A stretch of 26,653 nucleotides of DNA from an uncultured Clostridium sp. (GTDB lineage: Bacteria; Bacillota; Clostridia; Lachnospirales; Lachnospiraceae): positions 1 through 26,653 of the forward strand of contig NZ_URHZ01000073.1 in the NCBI RefSeq assembly GCF_900547735.1, read 5' to 3'. Below, one piece after another: positions 1 to 7,275 of the stretch. The position numbers were made by a program, and so were the translations under genes. A model generated the notes under the pieces. It did no database searches. It saw only the letters and a list, made by a program, of their open reading frames with translations, and was not told the DNA's origin. Positions within the stretch are counted from its first letter, which is position 1, and each line of letters starts with the position of its first letter.

Positions 1-203
1 GTCTTCAGTCCCGGCCATAACCTTCCCGTGGGGAATCCGGGAGAAAAAGATTCCGCAGGGAACCTGGAAGTTCATCGGCACTTACCGAGGTTTTTTTCGA
101 GGTTAGTTCCGTTATGTACTTCGAAGAGCGCGAGCGTTTCCCGGAGGAACTTTTTCTGCCCGGATTCCCCACCCGCAACCACCTACACCCCGGGACTGAA
201 GAC
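1..203. repeat. Large imperfect palindromic element at left window edge
   Basis: The outer arms GTCTTCAGTCCCGG (1-14) and CCGGGACTGAAGAC (190-203) are perfect inverted copies. A second pair, GTGGGGAATCCGGG (28-41) and CCCGGATTCCCCAC (159-172), is also perfect and is followed on each arm by a similar AGAAAAAG tract. The stretch can therefore fold into one long hairpin. It carries no credible gene: a 178-aa open frame from 28 runs antisense into the lipoprotein gene and has no family features. It lies just downstream of the minus-strand lipoprotein gene. It resembles a MITE or other intergenic palindromic repeat, but the family is not recognised. Confidence 0.7.
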
Positions 204-263
204 TCACAATCTCCCTCTCACCATCCCGAACCCCGACCGTCCCGGCGGCGTTCTCATTCCTCA
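201..263. repeat. Inverted-repeat arm shared with the right window end
   Basis: These 63 bases are the reverse complement of 26591-26653 with two mismatches by direct comparison. The arm abuts the palindromic element at 1-203, sharing GAC at 201-203, and ends 10 bp before the stop codon of the DUF4349 lipoprotein gene. The two copies suggest a dispersed repeat whose core was cut at the window boundary. Confidence 0.85.
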
Positions 264-272
264 GCTAATTCC

Positions 273-1265
273 TTATTTCTTCCGTTTAAAGAATCTCTTC
301 TTTTCTTTCATTCCTTCTTCCCCTGAATCATTCTCTTTTCTGCCTGCGTATTTTTTCACCGCCATCCAGATGCCAAAGAACACTGCCAGACAAAGTACAA
401 TTGCCGGGCTGGTGGAAATCAGCCATACGAGAAGGTCTGTAAGGGCCTTTCCTACGCTCTCCAGGTTTTCCAGGAAACCTCTCCTGATCCGCTGGCCTAC
501 CGTCTCCTCCTTGGTCGGTGTAAATAAGCTGACCTCATCGACATACAGGTTTACTGTACTGTAGGAAACCTGGTTTGCCATAAGGCGGAGCTGGGACTCA
601 TAGGACTCTAACTGATAGCGTATCTCGGAAAGTCTGGATTCCAGTGTGATGATGGCCTCTGTGGTATCGGCTTTCTCAAGAAGTTCCCACAGGCGTTCCT
701 GTTCCACTTCCAGTGTTTTTTTCCTGCTCTCGACGTCGGCATAGCTGAGGGTGACGTCTTCCACGGCTTCCTGTTTCCCGGTCACATTTCCGTTCTCCTC
801 CACCTCGGTGATAAAGGCCGGGAGATTGTCGGCCGGAATGCGCGCCGTGATCTGTGCGCTTCTCTGGTTCCGATCGCTGCCGTAGCGGATGCTGCTGCCC
901 GAAATATTAGAATTTTCTATGTATCCGCCCAGTTCCGTTACTTTCTTAGTGATACTTTCCATCAGTGAGTCAAATTGTGTAGACTCCAGACTCATGGATA
1001 CGGTGCGTATCAATTTTCTCTGTGTGTCCACCGGATGAATTCCGCCGGATGAGGTGACCGGGTCCGCCTCTTCCGATGAATCCGACCTGTATTCATCCTT
1101 CATCGCCTGGGCCGCCTCGGTTGCCTGCGGAACCTCGTGATACAGCATGGCCTCCTGCGCATTTCCGCCAGCGCTTATTTTCGCACTCGAACTGCCGCAC
1201 GCCGTGAGCAGAATGCCAATACCGAGAAGCAGAAATATGCTCCGTATTGTGTTCCTGTTTTTCAT
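273..1265 (-). CDS. DUF4349-domain lipoprotein
   Basis: This is a 330-aa envelope protein. An N-terminal lipoprotein signal has a hydrophobic stretch at about residues 9-20 and a lipobox LTAC with acylated Cys23. A low-complexity Ser/Glu-rich linker follows. The DUF4349 core (about 85-260) contains the typical RKLIRTVSMSLE start, a YIENSNIS segment, TARIPADN, and a coiled-coil-like region (VESRKKTLEVEQERLWELLEKADTTEAIITLESRLSEIRYQLESYESQL). One membrane helix lies at about 280-306, followed by a basic cytoplasmic tail rich in Lys/Arg. The family is common in Firmicutes but has no settled biochemical function; a cell-envelope role is inferred. The start ATG has a GGGAGG ribosome site. It is the last of the leftmost minus-strand genes, 26 bp after the acetyltransferase stop, so co-transcription is plausible. 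Confidence 0.9.
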   Translation of the reverse strand: MKNRNTIRSIFLLLGIGILLTACGSSSAKISAGGNAQEAMLYHEVPQATEAAQAMKDEYRSDSSEEADPVTSSGGIHPVDTQRKLIRTVSMSLESTQFDSLMESITKKVTELGGYIENSNISGSSIRYGSDRNQRSAQITARIPADNLPAFITEVEENGNVTGKQEAVEDVTLSYADVESRKKTLEVEQERLWELLEKADTTEAIITLESRLSEIRYQLESYESQLRLMANQVSYSTVNLYVDEVSLFTPTKEETVGQRIRRGFLENLESVGKALTDLLVWLISTSPAIVLCLAVFFGIWMAVKKYAGRKENDSGEEGMKEKKRFFKRKK

Positions 1266-1291
1266 AATATCTCCTCCCTTTTCTGTAACCG

Positions 1292-1930
1292 TTATCCTTC
1301 GTTCAGGTAGTTCTGCAGCAAATCAATCAGTTTTCCAATATGGATGCCGTCCACAAAGGAGTGGTGGGCCTGGACGGAAAACGGCAGAATGACTCTCCCC
1401 TCCCGCTCAAAATACTTTCCCCAGTCAAACAGCGGGGTTGCATTATCCTTTTTCCCTGAATTCGTATGGGAAATGTGCGTGTAAGATACCCAGGGAAACG
1501 GTGAAAACTGGAATACGTCGTTGCCCAGCGGGCCTGTAAAATATTCTTTTTGCGCCTCGGCGGCCTCCGATGCCGTTCTCACATACTCTTCCATCGTGTC
1601 CTGCATCGGCACATTAACCACCTTGAACAGCTCCGTCTCCCTGTTAAGCCACGTAAAAGCCGTGTTGATGCGGTCGTAGAGAACTACGTTTCCATCCACA
1701 AACCGGTATCTGAATTCTTCGATTTCGTTGGCGCACCTGGAAACCGCATATACAAGCGACAGTGTGAGTGAATCGTGATTTTCCCTCACCTTCCGCAAAA
1801 AATCCGTGATATCCAGCTCGAGTGTCACGCAAAATGCCGGTTCCACGCTATTTCTGAATACCTGACAGTGCATTGCCCGCTTCCAGTTTTTTTCATCTAT
1901 GATCTGATAACCACCATTTGACATACTCAT
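1292..1930 (-). CDS. Chloramphenicol O-acetyltransferase-like protein (type A CAT fold)
   Basis: The protein has 212 aa, the usual length of a CAT monomer. CAT enzymes transfer acetyl from acetyl-CoA to the 3-hydroxyl of chloramphenicol and act as cytoplasmic trimers. The catalytic HHSFVDG motif (HHxxxDG) is at 189-195, and FSPFPWVSYTHISH near residue 140 matches the CAT segment carrying the active-site serine. The N-terminal NWKRAMHCQVFRN also fits. GGGAGG lies a few bases before ATG 1930; a second in-frame ATG is at 1924. The start overlaps the end of the upstream 174-aa ORF by 38 bp, implying translational coupling. Chromosomal clostridial CAT-like proteins do not always confer resistance, so the substrate is uncertain. 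Confidence 0.85.
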   Translation of the reverse strand: MSMSNGGYQIIDEKNWKRAMHCQVFRNSVEPAFCVTLELDITDFLRKVRENHDSLTLSLVYAVSRCANEIEEFRYRFVDGNVVLYDRINTAFTWLNRETELFKVVNVPMQDTMEEYVRTASEAAEAQKEYFTGPLGNDVFQFSPFPWVSYTHISHTNSGKKDNATPLFDWGKYFEREGRVILPFSVQAHHSFVDGIHIGKLIDLLQNYLNEG

Positions 1931-2417
1931 TTTCTCCTCCCGGGCTGTTATATTCCGTTAGCGTCCGGCTAAGCGGATACGCAGCCATAAAATCATCCAC
2001 CATCTTTTCATTTCTGCTGATTATCATTGTGCAGGCGCTGTCCCAGGCCGTCACTTCCACCTCTGCCAGGGGATGCTGCATGGTAACCGGGTTCTTCCAG
2101 AAGCCGGGATATCCGTCGGCATACGGCAGGGGAAATTTCAGAACTTCATCGAGGCCGATCGTTCTCTTAACCCCCGACAGCACGGCCCATACCCACTGCA
2201 TCTGTCTGTTTTGCATGACAAACTCCGTCAGCTCTACTCCCGTCATCCAGCAGTAATTACTTCCGGCCGTTACTCCGCACTTTTCGTTGGGCAGCGGAAG
2301 TGTCTCGTAGTCCGTAATCAGCCAGTTGTACATGGCCGGCTCGCCGTCCAGTGCCCGGAAAACATCCGCCATGTTGGTGTACCAGCTTTCGCCCTTTTCA
2401 AGAATTGCATCCTTCAT
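1893..2417 (-). CDS. Uncharacterised 174-aa protein, Trp/Tyr-rich
   Basis: I do not recognise this family securely. It is a soluble acidic 174-residue protein with no signal peptide or membrane helix. It has an unusual content of aromatics (YNWLITDYE near 29, GSNYCWMTG near 52, MQWVWAVLSG near 73, GYPGFWKNP near 103) and a C-terminal WW pair. The pattern of a YNWL opening followed by a late AWDSACTMIISRNEKMV strand-like segment weakly recalls DUF2691-type proteins; that is a guess. A GAGAGG ribosome site lies before ATG 2417, and a good sigma-A promoter lies directly upstream (-35 at 2459-2464, -10 at 2436-2441). Its 3' end overlaps the CAT-like gene by 38 bp, so the two are probably one operon. 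Confidence 0.75.
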   Translation of the reverse strand: MKDAILEKGESWYTNMADVFRALDGEPAMYNWLITDYETLPLPNEKCGVTAGSNYCWMTGVELTEFVMQNRQMQWVWAVLSGVKRTIGLDEVLKFPLPYADGYPGFWKNPVTMQHPLAEVEVTAWDSACTMIISRNEKMVDDFMAAYPLSRTLTEYNSPGGENEYVKWWLSDHR

Positions 2418-2435
2418 GAGTTACCTCTCAATACA

Positions 2436-2464
2436 ATCTTATCCTATCAAAATTATCTTGTCTA
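2436..2464 (-). promoter_or_regulatory. Sigma-A-type promoter for the 174-aa ORF/CAT-like operon
   Basis: On the minus strand, TAGACA (2459-2464) and TAAGAT (2436-2441) are separated by exactly 17 bp. The predicted start falls about 10-15 bp before the ribosome site of the ORF beginning at 2417. Confidence 0.6.
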
Positions 2465-2495
2465 AATGTACACCGGGCCGCTTCCCACCTCTGAT

Positions 2496-2714
2496 TTACA
2501 GTTCCATACCGTTCAGAAGTTCTTTCAGCGCTTTGAGTTCCCCGGCCGTCAGGGTGACTCCCTTTCCCATCTTCTCATGGTTTTCCGACCATGCCCTGAT
2601 ATCGTAGACCGGCTCCCTGCTGTTCCAGCTTATCAGGTTCAGCTCCTTGGTCCAGCCGTTATTGGGCTTGCAAAGGCCGCCGCATTCCTTATATATTTCG
2701 TACTTGAGTTCCAT
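2496..2714 (-). CDS. ydbC: YdbC family PC4/p15-like ssDNA-binding protein
   Basis: This 72-aa protein matches the compact bacterial YdbC family, homologues of the eukaryotic coactivator PC4. The signature is GWTKELNLISWNSREPVYDIRAWSENHEKMGKGVTL, followed by the C-terminal helix LTAGELKALKELLN. Family members are dimers binding single-stranded DNA through an antiparallel beta sheet, with suggested roles in replication, repair or transcription; the exact role in Clostridia is unknown. GGAGG sits 8 bases before ATG 2714. It reads alone: the promoter of the next gene lies between its stop and the 174-aa ORF, and a small inverted-repeat element sits only 18 bp upstream of its start. Confidence 0.9.
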   Translation of the reverse strand: MELKYEIYKECGGLCKPNNGWTKELNLISWNSREPVYDIRAWSENHEKMGKGVTLTAGELKALKELLNGMEL

Positions 2715-2732
2715 GTTTCATTCCTCCGGATG

Positions 2733-2834
2733 CTGGAGCGTGTTTGAAAATTGCTTTCCGTCAGCTGTGCGTCACACTTTGCGGGATATTTGGGACGTGC
2801 AGATGGCGGGAATAAATTTTCAAACACGCTCTAG
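2733..2834. mobile_element. 102-bp MITE-like element with 20-bp terminal inverted repeats
   Basis: The left arm (2733-2752) and right arm (2815-2834) are inverted copies with one mismatch; the shared core is AGCGTGTTTGAAAATT. The 62-bp interior has no gene. The layout is that of a non-autonomous miniature inverted-repeat element. I could not find an obvious target duplication. It lies in the 5' region of ydbC, so ydbC must be transcribed through or from it. Confidence 0.75.
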
Positions 2835-2977
2835 TCTGATATTTACTAAAATTTTAACATGTGGGATATTCTTTTACAACGGACTTAATAGAAACGTCAG
2901 AAAAATACAGGCTTTGGAAAAGAATTGTCAGGACCATGACGCTTTAGGTTTAGAAGCAGATACTTCATCGGAACGGT

Positions 2978-3006
2978 TTGACTTTTCCCTCCCTTTATAG
3001 CACAAT
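2978..3006 (+). promoter_or_regulatory. Probable sigma-A promoter of the WYL regulator
   Basis: TTGACT (2978-2983) and CACAAT (3001-3006) are separated by 17 bp, about 43 bp before the TTG start at 3049. The -10 matches only 4 of 6 bases. The rest of the gap (2835-2977) is AT-rich and shows no gene. Confidence 0.5.
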
Positions 3007-3048
3007 AAAGCAATATAAAATGTTAATTCTCATGAGAGGAGGAAAATC

Positions 3049-3969
3049 TTGAAAATCGACCGATTATCGGGCCTGCTTTCCGTTCTGGCAAATACGGAGC
3101 AGATTACGGTCCAGGAACTTGCCGACCGTTTCGAGGTTTCCAGACGGACCATTTTCCGCGATCTGGATGCCTTAAGCCGCGCCGGAATTCCCATCACCTC
3201 CTGCCCCGGATTTGGAGGGGGCGTATCGGTTATAGAGGGCTACAAGTTAAATAACCAGATGCTCTCAGACGGTGATAAGGAAAAGATATTTACCGCCCTG
3301 AGCGGCCTGAAAAGTCTGGGCAGTGATGACTCAGTCACAAGCCTGATCGCAAAACTGGTGCCTGAAAATGAGACGGACTTCTTCTCCCGGAGCAATTACG
3401 TAATCGACTTTTCCTCCTGGTTCAGTGACAGCATCACGCACGAAAAAGCGCTGAAATTACACCGGGCTATCTGCGATAAACGCTGCGTGAGTTTAGAATA
3501 CATCTCCAGGAGAGCACGTTCCGTGAGAACGGTGGAACCCTGCAAGCTGGTTTTTAAGCAGTCCCACTGGTATCTCTATGCATTCTGTCAGGAAAAAGAA
3601 GAATTCCGCCTCTTCAGGCTGAGCCGGATTGTCTGGTTTGATATACTGGAACTGCAATTCCGCCCCCGGCCTGTAAAAAACATTGAATTTATCTCATATT
3701 ATGGGGAAGAACTCTTTTCGCCGCATGAACAGGAGGGCTTTGAGAAAGTCGTCCTGGAATATAAGCCGGAGGACGCATTCGAACTGACGGAAAAGATGGA
3801 TGCCTCCTTTTTTAAGAGGAATAAGGATGACGGCGAAAGTCCCTGTGAAATTCGTTTTTACACTTCCGACCTTCACCGGACGGCAGTCTTTATCCTTGGA
3901 TTTATACACCAGGTCAGGGTCGTCTCGCCTCCCGAACTGATTGGTGAAATAAGGCATTTACAGAAATAA
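3049..3969 (+). CDS. YafY-type transcriptional regulator, HTH + WYL domains
   Basis: This is a 306-aa cytoplasmic regulator. The N-terminal DeoR/HTH_11-type winged helix (about 1-60) contains TVQELADRFEVSRRTIFRDLDALSRAGIPI. The WYL domain (about 130-200) has the family motif at HWYLYAF (WYL 174-176) and FRLFRLSRI, and a C-terminal WCX-like region follows. WYL proteins sense ligands, often nucleic acids or small molecules, and repress or activate nearby genes. The start is TTG, chosen because AGAGGAGG (3035-3042) lies 6 bases upstream and no ATG fits. The downstream plus-strand DJ-1/PfpI gene is a plausible target, but a strong terminator separates them. The regulated genes cannot be told from sequence. 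Confidence 0.88.
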   Translation: MKIDRLSGLLSVLANTEQITVQELADRFEVSRRTIFRDLDALSRAGIPITSCPGFGGGVSVIEGYKLNNQMLSDGDKEKIFTALSGLKSLGSDDSVTSLIAKLVPENETDFFSRSNYVIDFSSWFSDSITHEKALKLHRAICDKRCVSLEYISRRARSVRTVEPCKLVFKQSHWYLYAFCQEKEEFRLFRLSRIVWFDILELQFRPRPVKNIEFISYYGEELFSPHEQEGFEKVVLEYKPEDAFELTEKMDASFFKRNKDDGESPCEIRFYTSDLHRTAVFILGFIHQVRVVSPPELIGEIRHLQK

Positions 3970-4015
3970 ACCGGCGCCGGTGGCTAAAATACGGAAAACT
4001 TTCCTGTATAACAAC

Positions 4016-4051
4016 GAAAAGCACGCTTCGCGAACTTTTCATTGCCACTCA
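4016..4051 (+). repeat. 36-bp REP-like hairpin repeat, copy 1
   Basis: This sequence is identical to 16626-16661. Its core GAAAAG...CTTTTC is an imperfect palindrome around GCTTCGCG. It sits between the WYL stop codon and a Rho-independent terminator, the same position and orientation as copy 2. A related hairpin is embedded in the mobile element at 7276-7487. Confidence 0.8.
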
Positions 4052-4088
4052 ACAAAAAAGGTGACACACTGATGTCACCTTTTTTGTT
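4051..4088. terminator. Rho-independent terminator after the WYL gene
   Basis: The stem AACAAAAAAGGTGACA (4051-4066) pairs with TGTCACCTTTTTTGTT (4073-4088) around a short loop. Poly-A and poly-T on the two sides make it effective in both directions. It ends the WYL transcript before the DJ-1/PfpI gene. Confidence 0.9.
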
Positions 4089-4156
4089 ATACAATCATAC
4101 CACCTTGCAAAAACAGGGAACTACACACAGAAAAATAAAAAACGAGGTGGCTTGGA

Positions 4157-4735
4157 ATGAAAAAAGAAGTATTGGTATTTATATTTGACAGTTACGCCGA
4201 TTGGGAACCCGCTTATATCTGCCCGGAGTTAAATAACCCCGAAACAGACTATGTGGTAAAAACGCTCAGTCTTGACAGTGAGCCGAAGCGTTCCATGGGC
4301 GGGTTCCGTACTCTTCCCGATTATACGGTAGATAATTTCCCGGACGATTTCAGTTTCCTGCTTTTAACCGGCGGACTTGCCTGGATGGAGCGAAAGAACG
4401 ATGCCGTCCTGCCCGTTGTAGACTATGCGGTCCGAAACCATATTCCGGTCGGAGCTATCTGCAACGCTACAAATTTCATGGCACAAAACGGATTTTTAGA
4501 TCACGTCCGCCATACGGGGAATACTGTGGAATTTATGAAGTCGCAGGCCCCGAATTACTCAGGTGAAAAGCTTTATCTTGAGAAACAGGCCGTCTCCGAT
4601 TCCGGCATCATCACGGCCAACGGCTCCGCGGCCCTGGAATTTTCCAGGGAGATACTTCTGATATTAAAAGCAAAGACGGAAGAAGGCGCCCGGGAATGGT
4701 ACGGGATGCATAAATACGGGTTTTACCAGGATTAA
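4157..4735 (+). CDS. DJ-1/PfpI family protein (class I glutamine-amidotransferase-like fold)
   Basis: This 192-aa soluble protein has the features of the DJ-1/PfpI superfamily. The nucleophile elbow is GAICNATNFM with Cys102, the supporting acidic residue is Glu16 in DSYADWEPAY, and TGGLAW at 71-76 lies where the family has its GG loop. The subfamily resembles small clostridial proteases/amidases or chaperone-like DJ-1 proteins (YDR533C/YoaZ-like). Whether it is a peptidase, a deglycase-like stress protein or a hydratase cannot be decided. The ribosome site GAGGTGG lies about 6 bases before ATG 4157. It converges on the MATE gene with only 10 bp between stops and no terminator, so the transcripts probably overlap. 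Confidence 0.88.
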   Translation: MKKEVLVFIFDSYADWEPAYICPELNNPETDYVVKTLSLDSEPKRSMGGFRTLPDYTVDNFPDDFSFLLLTGGLAWMERKNDAVLPVVDYAVRNHIPVGAICNATNFMAQNGFLDHVRHTGNTVEFMKSQAPNYSGEKLYLEKQAVSDSGIITANGSAALEFSREILLILKAKTEEGAREWYGMHKYGFYQD

Positions 4736-4745
4736 TGCCGCCAGA

Positions 4746-6083
4746 CTATTGCGAATCCTTCCGTATCTGCCTGATGACGAATCCCAGCGTATAGACGGCC
4801 ATAAAACCGGAAACCGCAGGCGCTATGGAACCGATCAGCAGCAGATTATCGGGGTAATGTGTGAATACAATCCAGATGAGAGGCATTCTTAAAAGCAGCG
4901 CGCCGAAGCAGCAGCTAATCATCGTAAATACGGTCTTCCCCCTGCCGTTCATATAACCGTTCAGGCAGAACACAAAGGAAACCGCCAGGTAATCATAACT
5001 GCAGGCCCTGAAAAACGGGATTCCGGCCCGGACAATCTCGGGATCCGTATTAAATACGCCAATCATCGTCTGCGGTGATACCTGGGCCCAGACAAAAAAC
5101 AGGCAGGACGCAAAAAATGCAAACCCCATTCCCGCTGCCAGTGATTTTTTAGCCCTGTAAAGTTTCCCAGCGCCGTAATTCTGGGCGGTGATAACGGCCA
5201 GGGCGCTGGCAATGGAGGTTGCCGGAAGCATGGCGAACACATCGTATTTTCCCGCTATTCCCACCGCGGCAGCCGTACTTACTCCCAGACGGTTGGTCAC
5301 CGAGGTCAGGTAGAGAAATGAGAGCCTGACCATACTCTCCTGAAACGAGATCGGAATCCCGACGCAGGCCAGTTCTTTGACCCTGTCTTTATAAATCCGC
5401 ATATTACTGAACGTAAACGTAAACAGGAATTTCTTTTTATTCAGGTAAATAATTGAGACAATCATGCTGACGGACTGCGACAGAACCGTAGCCAGCGCCG
5501 TTCCCGCCACTCCCATATTCAGGTATTTTACAAATGTAAAATCGCCGATGATATTGAGTACGCAGGAGAGAGCCACAAAATACATCGGCCGCCTGGAATC
5601 GCCGTATCCACGGAGGATTGCACTGATTGCATTGTATCCGCAGATAAAAAAGATTCCGCAAAAACAGATCGTGACATACTGCTTTGCCAGGTAAAGCGAT
5701 TCGGCCGGTGTCTTTAAGAGGGCCAGGATTGGGTCGGTAAAATACAGCATAACGCCTGTGAGGACAATGGCGACGATTGCAAAAACAGACAGTGTTGTTC
5801 CTATCGTTCTCCTCGTCTGCTCCTCATCCTGCATCCCCGTATATTTCCCCACCAGGATAGTGCCTCCCATTGTAAGGCCCGAAACCAGGTTGGTGATAAT
5901 CTGAGTCACCTGGGTTCCGGTGGAAACGGCCGCAACACTCTCCGGAGAACAGTACCATCCCACCACCATCAAGTCTACGGCGCCATACAGCGCCTGTATC
6001 AGACTCGCTATCAAAAACGGGATTGAAAATGTCAAAAGCGCCCGGAAAATATTGCCTTCCGTTAAAAGGTTTTCCTGTTTCAT
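4746..6083 (-). CDS. MATE family multidrug/solute exporter
   Basis: This 445-aa integral membrane protein has about 12 predicted helices and clear MATE features: the N-terminal FRALLTFSIPFLIASLIQALYGAVDLMVVGWY, the repeat-related VGIPISFQESMVRLSFLYLTSVTNRLG at the start of the second half, and a central ITAQNYGAGK segment. MATE proteins export cationic drugs or metabolites driven by Na+ or H+. Length is normal. AAGGAG lies 9 bases before ATG 6083. A MerR-family regulator with a GyrI-like ligand domain is encoded just upstream in the same direction, the usual arrangement for drug-inducible exporters. The intergenic leader contains alternative hairpins that could add attenuation control. Confidence 0.93.
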   Translation of the reverse strand: MKQENLLTEGNIFRALLTFSIPFLIASLIQALYGAVDLMVVGWYCSPESVAAVSTGTQVTQIITNLVSGLTMGGTILVGKYTGMQDEEQTRRTIGTTLSVFAIVAIVLTGVMLYFTDPILALLKTPAESLYLAKQYVTICFCGIFFICGYNAISAILRGYGDSRRPMYFVALSCVLNIIGDFTFVKYLNMGVAGTALATVLSQSVSMIVSIIYLNKKKFLFTFTFSNMRIYKDRVKELACVGIPISFQESMVRLSFLYLTSVTNRLGVSTAAAVGIAGKYDVFAMLPATSIASALAVITAQNYGAGKLYRAKKSLAAGMGFAFFASCLFFVWAQVSPQTMIGVFNTDPEIVRAGIPFFRACSYDYLAVSFVFCLNGYMNGRGKTVFTMISCCFGALLLRMPLIWIVFTHYPDNLLLIGSIAPAVSGFMAVYTLGFVIRQIRKDSQ

Positions 6084-6102
6084 AATTTCTAACTCCTTTA
6101 TC

Positions 6103-6121
6103 GTTACTGTTCACTTCGTGC
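6103..6121. repeat. Solo/decayed end of the GTTACTGTTCAC element
   Basis: GTTACTGTTCACTTCGTGCC matches the terminal 20 bases of the 7276-7487 element read inward from its right end, apart from one base (C to T). No partner end with the right spacing is visible, so this is best read as a remnant or a solo end. It lies 20 bp upstream of the MATE start codon. Confidence 0.5.
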
Positions 6122-6123
6122 CC

Positions 6124-6192
6124 GGAGGGCTTTTTATGTAATAGGAACACTTTCCTACTTACATAAAATAAACCCTCCAGCAAGTGGAGGGT
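6124..6192 (-). promoter_or_regulatory. Alternative-hairpin leader upstream of the MATE gene
   Basis: Reading the minus strand, ACCCTCCA (6185-6192) pairs with TGGAGGGT (6172-6179) to form a hairpin followed by TTTATTTTAT, terminator-like. The same GGAGGG segment can instead pair with CCCTCC at 6124-6129, as the outer arm of a long hairpin whose inner stem is ATGTAAGTAGGAA (6152-6164) with TTCCTATTACAT (6136-6147). The two folds exclude each other. This is an attenuator-like layout between merR and the exporter. It could also simply be a terminator plus a palindromic repeat. Confidence 0.5.
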
Positions 6193-6261
6193 CAACCCAT
6201 TTCTTTTATGATTTTTCTTTCATACACCAGAGAACGGACGGCGGCAGTTACCCGCCCGGCG

Positions 6262-7092
6262 TTACATCGGCTCCCCTCTCTTTTCCACCGGAATCTGAAG
6301 TTCCGTCACATACTGCTCCATATCATCGGTAAATCCGGCGTCTATCAGTGTCACCTCCACGGAATCCCCGATCAGGGAATATCCTTTTTCCTCCATACAG
6401 GCGAGCAGCTTCTCGTAATATCCGGCCGCTCCCTTATGTGTGCCCGTAAAACGTACCGTCAGATAAGTTCCCTCCGGCAGATACTGCTCTGCGCCGCTGC
6501 AGGTATCCCCATCCTCCAGAACCACAAAAATGCCGGAAAAATGTTCAAAGCTCCGTTTCAGTAAATTTTCCCTTGAGATGGCAACCCCCACCTTCCCCAG
6601 GAAAATCGCTGGTTCCGGCAGGCTTGCCCGCTCCAGTTCCCTAATTGGGTACTCCAAATCATCCCCCAGGGCAATCTCCTTACGCAGGAATGCAATCTGC
6701 CGTTTTTTGCAGTAAATCTCCCGTATCTCCCCCGTCGGTGCGCCGAGGGCATCCTCCAGGGAATTCAGTCTCCGCTCCAGCTTCTGTTCAATCCGCATCA
6801 GGGCTTCGATCTTTCGTCTTGTATCCTGTTTCTGTTCTTCCATCATCACCTGGAGGCTCTTCACGTCTCTCTTTTCAAAAAACAGGGCTATTTTTTTAAG
6901 CGGCATGTCCAGGGCGCGCAGATATTTGATCGCATTCATGCGCTCAAACTGCCGGCTCGAATAATAGCGGTAGCCCGAATCCGGATCCGTCGACTCCGGC
7001 CGCAGAATACCGATATCATCGTAATACCGGAGTGTACGGATATTCACATCAAACAGCCTCGCCATCTCTCCGATTGTAAAAAGCTCCTTCAT
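6262..7092 (-). CDS. MerR family regulator with GyrI-like effector-binding domain
   Basis: This 276-aa protein has a MerR winged-helix HTH (residues 1-70: FTIGEMARLFDVNIRTLRYYDDIGILRP, DSGYRYYSSRQFERMNAIKYLRAL). A dimerising coiled coil follows (about 75-120), then a GyrI/SOUL-like ligand domain (about 135-275) ending in GYYEKLLACMEEKGYSLIGDSVEV. This BmrR-like architecture binds hydrophobic or cationic ligands and twists DNA to activate promoters. The adjacent, same-strand MATE exporter is the likely target. Its own minus-strand promoter (-35 TTGAAG, -10 TAAAAT, 17-bp spacer) lies upstream. No Cys metal cluster is present, so a drug-type rather than metal-type sensor is favoured. Confidence 0.92.
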   Translation of the reverse strand: MKELFTIGEMARLFDVNIRTLRYYDDIGILRPESTDPDSGYRYYSSRQFERMNAIKYLRALDMPLKKIALFFEKRDVKSLQVMMEEQKQDTRRKIEALMRIEQKLERRLNSLEDALGAPTGEIREIYCKKRQIAFLRKEIALGDDLEYPIRELERASLPEPAIFLGKVGVAISRENLLKRSFEHFSGIFVVLEDGDTCSGAEQYLPEGTYLTVRFTGTHKGAAGYYEKLLACMEEKGYSLIGDSVEVTLIDAGFTDDMEQYVTELQIPVEKRGEPM

Positions 7093-7208
7093 CTGCGCCT
7101 CCTTCTTCCCACCCTGAACCGGGACTTCCGTCTGTTCCGTATTATATTTTGTGCACGGCAGAGCAGTAATCGTTATGCTCCTGTTTCAATACAGAATTGT
7201 TACTCATT

Positions 7209-7237
7209 ATTTTACTATACAGTAACCTCCCCTTCAA
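7209..7237 (-). promoter_or_regulatory. Promoter of the merR gene
   Basis: On the minus strand, TTGAAG (7232-7237) and TAAAAT (7209-7214) are separated by 17 bp. The spacer contains GTTACTGTATAG, and GTTACT recurs just downstream near 7199-7204, which may be part of an operator. The promoter lies about 117 bp upstream of ATG 7092. Confidence 0.5.
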
Positions 7238-7275
7238 GTATATTATGCCGGAGAATGGGGCCGTCGGAAAAAGGC

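Noticed and set aside
28..564. 178-aa plus-strand open frame at the left edge
   Set aside because: It starts inside the palindromic element and runs antisense through the lipoprotein gene; no ribosome site or family feature.
2647..3000. 117-aa plus-strand open frame over the small MITE
   Set aside because: It crosses the inverted-repeat element and the WYL promoter; the repeated FQTRSS-like peptide simply reflects the inverted repeat.
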